A DNA stretch of 5,465 nucleotides from Bacillota bacterium (GTDB taxonomy: Bacteria > Bacillota > Clostridia > DSM-8532), in assembly GCA_023446675.1 (NCBI GenBank), contig JAEXPO010000698.1, positions 1 to 5,465 of the forward strand, written 5' to 3'. The notes under the pieces are model-generated. The model was not told the DNA's origin. It saw nothing but the letters and a program-made list of their open reading frames with translations, and made no database searches. The number at the start of each line of letters is the position of its first letter. Within the stretch, counting starts at the first letter, position 1. Positions 1 through 5,465 of this stretch are shown in pieces. The translations under genes and the position numbers were made by a program.

Positions 1-848
1 AAACGCTCCAGCTCCTTCATGGCCTTTTTGTTGGCCTCCTCGGGAAGATTGGCGGCAATAAGCTTTTCCCGGTATTCCTCAACCTCGGTAAGACCGGAAT
101 CACCGCCGTCTCCAAGCTCCTTCTGTATAGCCTTAAGCTGCTCTCTCAGATAATATTCTCTCTGGTTTTTGTCAATCTGCTGGCGAACCTTATTTGAAAT
201 ATTCTTTTCAATTTCTAATATTTCCGTCTCATTCACAAGAATATCCAAAAGCATTTCCAGTCGCTTTCTGGGAGAAGTTTCCTCCAGAAGGTCTTGCTTC
301 ATTTCAATGGATATGCCCATATTGGAGGCAATCATATCCGGAAGCCGGGACATATCGTCGATGGCCGTCACCGAAAGTGTGGCGTCCGGTGATATTTTAC
401 CCGACAGCTTGGCATAGCGCTCAAAATGCTCGATAACCTGTCTTGCAAGTGCCTGAATATCGGTACGTCCGCTTTTTAAAAGAACCTTTCTCGAGGGCTG
501 AACATCAGCGGTGTAAAAAGGATCCGTCTGAGTATAGCGAACAAGCTTCGCCCGTTCCAAACCCTCCACCAAAACGCGGATGGTATCGCCGGGAAGCCTT
601 AAAAGCTGCTTAATACGTGCAATAGTACCAAATTCGTATACGTCGTCGGCCTGCGGCTCCTCCATATTGGGATCCTTTTGTGCAACCAAAAAGATCAGCT
701 GCTCCTTAAGCATGCCTTCCTCGATGGCCTTAATGGATTTCAAACGGCCCACATCGAAATGGAGTATCATATACGGATAGACGACAATCCCCCTTAAAGG
801 AAGCATCGGCATATTTGTTATTTGATTTGTTTTTACGGTCTTTGGCAT
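1..848 (-). CDS. lon: ATP-dependent protease Lon (endopeptidase La), N-terminal part only
   Basis: Lon is a cytoplasmic homohexameric AAA+ serine protease that degrades misfolded and some regulatory proteins. The window holds the first 282 codons and the frame is still open at the left edge. Residues 13-25 give the family N-terminal signature (MPMLPLRGIVVYP), followed by the beta-rich substrate-binding domain with VLVEGLERA near residue 100. The rest is the helical region (YYLREQLKAIQKELGD, then a lysine- and glutamate-rich stretch) that precedes the ATPase module. The Walker motifs and the Ser-Lys protease dyad would lie outside the window, about 500 residues further on in a typical Lon. The ATG at 846-848 is chosen because AAGGGTGA sits 5 nt upstream. 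ATGs at codons 13 and 15 are possible but lack such a site. It has its own promoter at 899-927 and is separated from the ABC operon by a terminator, so it is probably transcribed independently. No stop or frameshift is seen in the visible part. Confidence 0.95.
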   Translation of the reverse strand, partial: MPKTVKTNQITNMPMLPLRGIVVYPYMILHFDVGRLKSIKAIEEGMLKEQLIFLVAQKDPNMEEPQADDVYEFGTIARIKQLLRLPGDTIRVLVEGLERAKLVRYTQTDPFYTADVQPSRKVLLKSGRTDIQALARQVIEHFERYAKLSGKISPDATLSVTAIDDMSRLPDMIASNMGISIEMKQDLLEETSPRKRLEMLLDILVNETEILEIEKNISNKVRQQIDKNQREYYLREQLKAIQKELGDGGDSGLTEVEEYREKLIAANLPEEANKKAMKELER

Positions 849-853
849 TGAAA

Positions 854-861
854 TCACCCTT
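854..861 (-). promoter_or_regulatory. lon ribosome binding site
   Basis: On the minus strand AAGGGTGA stands 5 nt before the ATG at 848. It closely matches the AAGGAGGTGA consensus, lacking two bases in the middle. It decides between the three in-frame ATGs at the lon N-terminus in favour of the outermost one. Confidence 0.8.
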
Positions 862-898
862 TCATGTCGTCAAGGCCTCTGGCCAATCAGTACTTAAT

Positions 899-927
899 AT
901 TATACTGACGTTTCCTGACCTTTTCAA
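899..927 (-). promoter_or_regulatory. sigma-A-type promoter of lon, with CtsR-like direct repeat in the spacer
   Basis: On the minus strand, TTGAAA (927-922) and a perfect TATAAT (904-899) are separated by exactly 17 bp. This predicts transcription starting near position 892 and a leader of roughly 45 nt before the lon ATG. The spacer contains GGTCAGG-AAA-CGTCAGT (the second heptad runs into the -10 box), which is two GTCA cores spaced 10 bp apart. That is the layout of the CtsR heat-shock operator (RGTCAAA-NAN-RGTCAAA), but the AAA ends of both heptads and the first base of the second one do not match. The promoter call is strong; CtsR control is only a suggestion. Confidence 0.82.
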
Positions 928-1061
928 ATGTTTCTTTTCCCAATGGTTTTTTTACCAATCACCTGATTTTCAGCATCTTTTTTCCCACAACCATGTCGGA
1001 CCATGCCGAATCTTATAATGCAATCGGGGGAATTCAGCTTTTGCCGCATAAACAGAGGCTT

Positions 1062-1106
1062 TTACGGATCTGTCACAGTGAAGGGCGCTAAAAAGCTCGG
1101 GGGCAT
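1062..1106 (-). CDS. Possible 14-codon small ORF or leader peptide with strong ribosome binding site
   Basis: AAGGAGG lies 7 nt before an ATG at 1104-1106, one of the best Shine-Dalgarno arrangements in the window. The frame reads MPPSFLAPFTVTDP and ends at TAA (1062-1064). I do not recognise the peptide. There is no good promoter between it and the upstream terminator, and it ends well before the lon promoter, so expression is uncertain. It has no run of a single amino acid that would suggest classical attenuation. The strong site overlaps the left half of an inverted repeat, so it could equally be a chance by-product of that structure or the remnant of a lost gene. Confidence 0.25.
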   Translation of the reverse strand: MPPSFLAPFTVTDP

Positions 1107-1126
1107 TGAACCTCCTCCTTTTTAGC
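1087..1126. repeat. Perfect 9-bp inverted repeat, 22-nt loop
   Basis: The arms GCTAAAAAG (1087-1095) and CTTTTTAGC (1118-1126) are exact reverse complements. The inner 22 nt can add weaker pairing, because on the minus-strand RNA GGAGG faces CCCCC. If transcribed leftward, the hairpin would bury both the Shine-Dalgarno and the ATG of the 14-codon frame. No T-tract follows on either strand, so it is not a terminator. It could be a dyad operator or an RNA switch; nothing identifies the binding partner. Confidence 0.6.
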
Positions 1127-1153
1127 CAGATTTGCTTTAAGAAAATGGTTGCC

Positions 1154-1191
1154 AAAAAAGACTTTGATAAGGCTTTACACCCTTCAAAATC
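1154..1191 (-). terminator. Intrinsic terminator of the ABC transporter operon
   Basis: On the minus strand, 28 nt after the stop codon of the last ABC gene, GATTTTGA pairs with TCAAAGTC (eight pairs, one of them G-U). The stem continues as AGG/CCT after a two-base bulge, closes an eight-base loop, and is followed immediately by six T residues (1159-1154). The stem is not GC-rich, so it may be leaky, but the position and T-tract fit well. Confidence 0.62.
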
Positions 1192-1218
1192 GCCATTAGG
1201 TATAAGAAATAAATCACA

Positions 1219-2166
1219 TTAGCTCTCGGCAGAGGGGCCTTTGGGTGAAGTGATGACAATGCCGGTGTCTGTTTTATCGATTTTTACCTTTCCCCGGCCG
1301 GTTAATCCGATAGCTTCAAGGTAGTCTCTCGGAATTTGAACTCTTCCCGCCTTGTCAATAACGGCCAGCTCTTCATGGGTATGCTCCTCTCCCACATTCT
1401 GCCCGGATTCCGTGTCGGACAGCAAATTGGGGTTCTCCATATCCTCCCGGTAGGATCGCTTGCGAAGAAATTCGCTGCTGGTACGTCCGTCACGTATGGC
1501 CACCACCCGGTCCACACCCCGGGATACCGCCATGTCATGGGTTACAATGATAACGGTGAGATTAAGAGCTGAAGACAATTCCCGGAAAACCTCCAGCACC
1601 ATGCGGGTGGTTTTGGTGTCAACCGAGCCTGTGGGTTCATCGGCTAAAAGAAGCTTCGGGCTGTTGGCAAGGGCAATGGCAATGGCCACTCGCTGCTGTT
1701 CGCCCCCCGAAAGCTCATGAAGCCTGTTATTGCGCCTCTTTTCAAGGCCTACCCTGGTTAAAAGCTCCCTGGCCCTCTCCCGCCTCTTTCTTCCACTGAG
1801 GCCGCCGTTTAGAAGCATGGGCATTTCCACGTTCTCAGCGGCGGAAAGATAGGGGATTAAATTTCTGGCGTTGTTCTGCCAGACAAAGCCCACTGTTTCC
1901 CGCTTGTAGCGCACCATGTCCCCATCGGAAATTTTTAAAAGATCCTTGCCGTCCACAAGGAGCGATCCGGCGGAAGGCCGGTCCAGTCCCCCAAGCATGT
2001 TAAGAAGGGTGGATTTGCCGCTGCCGCTGTTTCCTATAATAGCCATAAGCTCGCCCCGGGCCACGGTAAGATCCAAGCCTGAAAGGGCTACCACCTCGGT
2101 TTCATCGGTTTTATATATTTTCATGAGGTTTTCACAAACCACAAATTCGCCTGTTGTCTCAGTCAA
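1219..2166 (-). CDS. ABC transporter ATP-binding protein with C-terminal AbrB/SpoVT-like domain
   Basis: This is a cytoplasmic ATPase subunit of an FtsX/MacB-type (LolD-like) exporter or mechanotransmission ABC system, 315 residues long. The family norm is about 225-250, and the excess is a C-terminal extension. The ATPase core is complete: Walker A GNSGSGKS (45-52), Q-loop Gln97, signature LSGGEQQR (152-159), Walker B LLLADEP with Glu177, D-loop SVDT (181-184) and switch His210. A hydrophilic, charged linker (about 230-264) leads to residues 266-308. These match an AbrB/MazE/SpoVT swapped-hairpin domain: IDKAGRVQIPRDYLEAIGL, then a beta strand VKIDKTDTGIVITSP. The start is TTG at 2164-2166, overlapping the upstream ATPase by 8 bp, so translation is probably coupled. 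The first ATG (codon 15) would cut the first beta strand. The AbrB-like part could serve dimerisation or DNA binding; I favour the former because several AbrB DNA-contact arginines are missing. Confidence 0.93.
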   Translation of the reverse strand: MTETTGEFVVCENLMKIYKTDETEVVALSGLDLTVARGELMAIIGNSGSGKSTLLNMLGGLDRPSAGSLLVDGKDLLKISDGDMVRYKRETVGFVWQNNARNLIPYLSAAENVEMPMLLNGGLSGRKRRERARELLTRVGLEKRRNNRLHELSGGEQQRVAIAIALANSPKLLLADEPTGSVDTKTTRMVLEVFRELSSALNLTVIIVTHDMAVSRGVDRVVAIRDGRTSSEFLRKRSYREDMENPNLLSDTESGQNVGEEHTHEELAVIDKAGRVQIPRDYLEAIGLTGRGKVKIDKTDTGIVITSPKGPSAES

Positions 2167-2833
2167 TCAATTCACCGTCCTCAAGGGTAAAAACCCTATC
2201 TGCAATTTCAGCCATTTTAACGTCGTGAGTGGTCATAATCACCGTCACACCCTCTTTTTCTATCAGGGTTTTAAAAATTTTAACCACCTGGATGCCCATG
2301 GCGGTATCCAGCTCGGCAGTGGGTTCATCAGCCAGTATGACAGGTGGGCGGTGAGCGATGGCGCGGGCAATGGCCACCCGCTGCTGCTCTCCCCCTGAAA
2401 GCTCCTGGGGCAGGTGATGCACCCGCTTGGACAGCCCTACCAGAGCCAGGCATTCCATGGTACGTTCACGCATACGGCCCTTCTTTTCACCTGCGATACG
2501 CAGGGCAAATTCCACGTTTTCATAGGCTGTCATATGGGACATGAGAGCCACCGACTGAAAAACAAAGCCCAGTCGGCTCCGGCGGAGGGTATCCCGCTTG
2601 CCGTCGGAAAGAGCGGTAATATCCCTGCCTTCAAACAAAATCCGTCCCGAGGTGGGATAATCCAGAGCGCCCAGAATATTAAGAAGCGTCGTCTTACCCG
2701 AGCCGGATCTCCCCCGAAGCACGGTGAGGGTTCCCTTGTCTACACTTAGGCTGACGCCGTTTAAAGCCCGAACCTTCTGCCCGCCCGCCGGAAATTCCCT
2801 TATAATGTTGCTGGCACTTATCATGGCTTCCAT
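2159..2833 (-). CDS. ABC transporter ATP-binding protein (LolD/MacB type)
   Basis: This is the other ATPase of the same transporter, 224 residues, a normal length for the family. All nucleotide-binding motifs are intact: Walker A GRSGSGKT (41-48), Q-loop Gln93, signature LSGGEQQR (145-152), Walker B VILADEP with Glu170, D-loop AELD (173-176) and switch His203. It has no C-terminal extension, unlike its neighbour, and ends in the usual DGELID tail. It lies about 100 bp downstream of the permease and overlaps the next ATPase gene by 8 bp, so the three form one operon. The start is uncertain by three codons. The ATG at 2831-2833 has AGAGGG 9 nt upstream; the ATG at 2822-2824 has AAAAGG 9 nt upstream and gives the N-terminus MISASNIIREF, equally typical. 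The two ATPases differ at many non-motif positions, which argues for separate roles rather than a recent duplication. Confidence 0.94.
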   Translation of the reverse strand: MEAMISASNIIREFPAGGQKVRALNGVSLSVDKGTLTVLRGRSGSGKTTLLNILGALDYPTSGRILFEGRDITALSDGKRDTLRRSRLGFVFQSVALMSHMTAYENVEFALRIAGEKKGRMRERTMECLALVGLSKRVHHLPQELSGGEQQRVAIARAIAHRPPVILADEPTAELDTAMGIQVVKIFKTLIEKEGVTVIMTTHDVKMAEIADRVFTLEDGELID

Positions 2834-2866
2834 CCTTTTATGCCCTCTCTTTACGGTTTACCCTTA

Positions 2867-2950
2867 TTAGTCCTCATCGGCTAGTCCTCACCAATTAGTC
2901 CTCACCAGTTAGTCCTCACCAGTTAGCCCTTACCAACTAATCCTCACCAA
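2867..2950 (-). repeat. Six tandem copies of a 14-bp unit
   Basis: On the minus strand the units are TTGGTGAGGATTAG (2950-2937), TTGGTAAGGGCTAA, CTGGTGAGGACTAA twice, TTGGTGAGGACTAG and CCGATGAGGACTAA (2880-2867). They follow one another without any gap. The first is the last codons and stop of the permease gene (Gly-Glu-Asp-stop); the other five fill most of the spacer before the next gene. Each unit contains GGTGAGGA or a near variant, weakly like a Shine-Dalgarno, and a TAA or TAG. Fourteen is not a multiple of three, so changes in copy number alter spacing but leave the permease protein intact. Slipped-strand expansion from the gene end is the simplest origin. Confidence 0.93.
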
Positions 2951-5465
2951 GCTTCAAGGCCTGATTGATATTAATACGCCGGACAATGACGCCAAGAATG
3001 AAAAGCCCCAATCCCAGCATTAAGCCCAGCCCTCCGTATATTTTAAGATAATCCGATTCCTCGCCCCTCACAAGATAGGGCGGCACCTGCTCCTTGGCGT
3101 CAGCCAAAAGCTGAGTTAAGGGAACAAAAAGCTCCGATGCCATGGTGCCGATAAATAGTCCTGCGGCAATGGCCGCTACCGATACCAGAACCTGCTCACA
3201 TAGAATCATGCCGACGAGCTTGCTTTTGGAAAGGCCCATGGAGCGCAAGATGCCAAACTGAAGGGTTCGGCCCTTAATGGCCAGGATCCAGTAAATAAGA
3301 AAGCCTGTTCCGCTTATAACCATGGTAAAGAGAAAGCTCATGGTAAGAAAGCCGTTCATCCCCTGGATCATGGGATCATTTTTCATTTTAATAACCTGCT
3401 GAGAGGCGTCGGTAACACGGGTCAGACGTATATTGGCATCCTCAAGCTGCTTATAGATGTCGGCACTTTCAACACCCGCTTCCTTTTTCAGCCAGACCTC
3501 ATAGGGCTGAAGCTTCATCTGAGCGCTGACATGGGCAAAATTGGCCACCAGGAAATGGCTCTGCCTGCCGCCGGCCAGGGATTCATAGGGATTATAGGTG
3601 ACCCAATAAGGGACGGCAGCATACACCACGCATTCCAGACTGCTCTGATTGTCCCCGTATTGAATGAAAAGAGCATCACCCGGAGTTAACCCAAGCTCCT
3701 CCATAAGGGATTCCGAAACCAGTACCGCCCGGGGATCGTCGGTCATAAGATTTAAGTACTCATTTACATGATGGGGAAGAATATCGTTTCTTGACCATAT
3801 AGTCCTTCCGAATTCGTCAGGGATAACGGCCATAAGGGTGACATACCCTGCCGTTTTTCCGTCGGAACGGGCCGTGGCCGAGCGTTCCACCAGCACCTTT
3901 GTCGCCTGGGTTACCCCTTCCAGCTCCTCATACTTTTTAAAGTTAGGCTCAAAATAGTAAATGGGCTCATTTGAGGCAGCCGCCGAAGGGCCTTCACTCC
4001 CTTGTTCTCCCGTGTTGTTCCAGTACTCCTGAAGGGTAATATCCGCTCCCGCATTATAACGAATCCGATCCTCATTATTACTGTTTATGGTTCTCGCGGA
4101 GGTGGCACTGAAAAGAGCATGGGAAACGGTAAGGATAAGAAAGAGCATGAGAAAGGCGTTTTGCCTTCCCGAACGGGATACATTAATAAGGGAGGAATAC
4201 AAAACAGGTGGCCAAAAACGCTTTCCGGCTCTATAAATCAAGTTTACTATCATCGGGTAGATTCTTAAAAAAAGGAGCCCGGCGCCCAGAATAAAGAGGG
4301 TGGAAATAATAAACAGCAGCGGATCGATGGGTACATCCTTAGCCAGTACACCGGTGCTTAATAGAAGCTCCTGGCGTTTATCGTAGATGTATAGGCCGTA
4401 GCCTGAAAGGGCCAGCAGAATAAAATCCAGGAAGAATCGGCACCAGAAGGGGGATTTGTTTACCCTTCCCTTGCTCTGCTTGTGCTTGACGATGGTGGTG
4501 CCCGCCGCTTTAAACACGGGCAAAAGAAGAGTAATGATAAACAGCGCGTAGGCAGCACCCGCATATCCAAAGGCCTGCAAGGTTATTTTCGCAGGCAGGG
4601 CGGAACGGGAGACAAAGGCCATAAAGCCGTCGGACATCCCCAGGACAAAGGTAAATAGAAGGGCCAGAAAGGGCCCAGCGAAAAAGGCCATCCCTCCAAG
4701 AATGAGGCTTTCGTAGAAATAACCCCGAAGGATGTGGTGGTTTGCAGCCCCCCGGCTTTTAAGCACCGCGATTTCATTTTTCTCATAGTTCAGGGCCAAA
4801 GCCGATACCATGAAAATGTAGAAAACAAGTAAAAGCAGAACCGGGATTTCCAGAATCCATAAAAGCTGAGTCAGACTTTCCTTACGCTCAAGGTATTTTT
4901 CCAAAAGACCGATAGAGGGGATGGAAAAGGAACCTGACTTTAGCTCTTCCTTCTGACGGATAAGGGTTTTGGCCATTCTTTCGGTATCGCCCATGGCAAA
5001 GGCATCATAGTCCAGAGCATAAAACCAGGCTGCGTTGACATAGGTGAAGGGCTCTTCAACATAAAGCTCCCTGAAAAGCTCTTCATTAATCAAAACCGCT
5101 TCACGGTAATCTCCCAGACGGGTAGAGGCCCAGTAAACCTCCCCGGGATCCGTGGGAACAAAGGTGCCGGTAATACGGCCTTTTAAATAATGGTTGTATT
5201 TGCTGCTGCGGCTGTAATAAATATCATAGACATTGCCAATGGTCAAATCATTGACAATTAAAGCCTCCTCCGTCACCAGCATATCCACGATGCCGTCCTT
5301 GTCGGGCTCTGCCCCCATCATAGTTCCGGACTTGACGGTAATATGATCCTCCAGCCCCGAAATGGCCGAAACCCCCAGGATCTTGCTTTCTTTCTTATTA
5401 AACTCAAGACCGGACCGCATAAAAAACTGGCTTTTAACGGAAAAGGTTCGGGTGCTGTCTAAAAC
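2937..5465 (-). CDS. FtsX/MacB-family ABC transporter permease with two FtsX modules, N-terminus missing
   Basis: This is a membrane subunit partnered with the two downstream ATPases. The window shows 842 codons. The frame is open to the right edge, and the first in-window ATG (5418-5420) has no ribosome binding site, so the real start and the first membrane helix lie outside. Numbering from that ATG, residues 1-180 are extracytoplasmic. Membrane segments then lie near 186-210, 233-262, 280-303, 326-346, 367-392 and 408-438. A large second extracytoplasmic domain (about 440-688) follows, then three C-terminal helices (about 690-714, 737-766, 793-814). Both modules carry the FtsX cytoplasmic coupling motif: EIAVLKSRGAANHHI (216-230) and FGILRSMGLSKSKLVGM (722-738). 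With the missing first helix, about ten helices are expected, as in pseudo-dimeric permeases. Such systems export lipids, peptides or proteins, or transmit force to cell-wall enzymes; the substrate is not evident. The gene's last codons are the first unit of a 14-bp tandem repeat. Confidence 0.92.
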   Translation of the reverse strand, partial: VLDSTRTFSVKSQFFMRSGLEFNKKESKILGVSAISGLEDHITVKSGTMMGAEPDKDGIVDMLVTEEALIVNDLTIGNVYDIYYSRSSKYNHYLKGRITGTFVPTDPGEVYWASTRLGDYREAVLINEELFRELYVEEPFTYVNAAWFYALDYDAFAMGDTERMAKTLIRQKEELKSGSFSIPSIGLLEKYLERKESLTQLLWILEIPVLLLLVFYIFMVSALALNYEKNEIAVLKSRGAANHHILRGYFYESLILGGMAFFAGPFLALLFTFVLGMSDGFMAFVSRSALPAKITLQAFGYAGAAYALFIITLLLPVFKAAGTTIVKHKQSKGRVNKSPFWCRFFLDFILLALSGYGLYIYDKRQELLLSTGVLAKDVPIDPLLFIISTLFILGAGLLFLRIYPMIVNLIYRAGKRFWPPVLYSSLINVSRSGRQNAFLMLFLILTVSHALFSATSARTINSNNEDRIRYNAGADITLQEYWNNTGEQGSEGPSAAASNEPIYYFEPNFKKYEELEGVTQATKVLVERSATARSDGKTAGYVTLMAVIPDEFGRTIWSRNDILPHHVNEYLNLMTDDPRAVLVSESLMEELGLTPGDALFIQYGDNQSSLECVVYAAVPYWVTYNPYESLAGGRQSHFLVANFAHVSAQMKLQPYEVWLKKEAGVESADIYKQLEDANIRLTRVTDASQQVIKMKNDPMIQGMNGFLTMSFLFTMVISGTGFLIYWILAIKGRTLQFGILRSMGLSKSKLVGMILCEQVLVSVAAIAAGLFIGTMASELFVPLTQLLADAKEQVPPYLVRGEESDYLKIYGGLGLMLGLGLFILGVIVRRININQALKLGED

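Larger units (their letters stand above)
849..1218. other. Intergenic region between the ABC operon and lon
   Basis: These 370 bp hold no convincing long gene. From the ABC side they contain an intrinsic terminator candidate (1154-1191), a perfect 9-bp inverted repeat around a strong Shine-Dalgarno and a 14-codon frame (1062-1126), the lon promoter (899-927) and the lon ribosome binding site. A short GGCC-AGA-GGCC hairpin (874-884) would lie near the 5' end of the lon leader and could stabilise the message. A 61-codon minus-strand frame at 970-1155 starts at TTG inside the terminator T-tract with no ribosome binding site; I do not regard it as a gene. Confidence 0.75.

Noticed and set aside
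169..780. Plus-strand open frames opposite lon
   Set aside because: The minus strand encodes an uninterrupted Lon N-terminus; the plus-strand peptides are low-information shadows.
849..1018. HrcA/CIRCE operator upstream of lon
   Set aside because: I looked for TTAGCACTC and its inverted partner at 9-bp spacing and found neither arm.
1087..1126. The 9-bp inverted repeat as a terminator
   Set aside because: No T-tract follows either arm on either strand. The better terminator is the hairpin at 1154-1191.
970..1155. 61-codon minus-strand frame between the ABC operon and lon
   Set aside because: It starts at a TTG next to the terminator T-tract, lacks a ribosome binding site, and the peptide resembles no family I recognise. 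The strong Shine-Dalgarno nearby serves a different frame.
1336..2398. Several plus-strand open frames opposite the two ATPases
   Set aside because: They are antisense to genes with complete, recognisable ABC motifs, and their peptides look like reverse-strand readings with no domain.
2867..2950. CRISPR array
   Set aside because: The 14-bp units are contiguous without spacers and too short for CRISPR repeats; no cas gene is nearby.
5418..5420. ATG at 5418-5420 as the true start of the permease
   Set aside because: The reading frame stays open through the remaining 15 codons to the window edge, no ribosome binding site precedes the ATG, and the expected first membrane helix is missing.

Overview
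The window is a compact, entirely minus-strand stretch of a low-to-mid GC Gram-positive genome, most likely a Clostridia-type Firmicute. The signs are purine-rich Shine-Dalgarno sites (AAAGGGTGA, AAGGAGG), a canonical sigma-A-like promoter (TTGAAA, 17 bp, TATAAT), a TTG start codon, and a very long two-module FtsX-type ABC permease of the kind common in clostridia. I cannot name a genus.

Reading along the minus strand (right to left), the window opens inside a large FtsX/MacB-family permease (2937-5465) whose N-terminus lies beyond the right edge. About 100 bp downstream comes an ABC ATPase (2159-2833). A second ABC ATPase (1219-2166) overlaps it by 8 bp and starts with TTG. An intrinsic terminator candidate (1154-1191) closes this three-gene operon. 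The permease carries two FtsX core modules in one chain, and the two ATPases are clearly different proteins. The likely complex is one pseudo-dimeric permease driven by an ATPase heterodimer, or alternatively by two homodimers. The substrate cannot be read from the sequence.

After the terminator there is an intergenic stretch of about 370 bp. It holds a perfect 9-bp inverted repeat that encloses a strong ribosome binding site and the start of a 14-codon reading frame, followed by a clear promoter for the next gene. That gene is the N-terminal 282 codons of the ATP-dependent protease Lon (1-848), cut by the left edge. The lon promoter carries a CtsR-like direct repeat between its -35 and -10 boxes.

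Two things are out of the ordinary. First, the second ATPase has an AbrB/SpoVT-type swapped-hairpin domain at its C-terminus, joined by a charged linker; most of the arginines that AbrB uses on DNA are absent. Second, the spacer between the permease and the first ATPase is mostly six tandem copies of a 14-bp unit, the first of which is the 3' end of the permease gene itself, including its stop codon. Otherwise these are ordinary chromosomal genes. I see no mobile element, CRISPR array, tRNA or rRNA.
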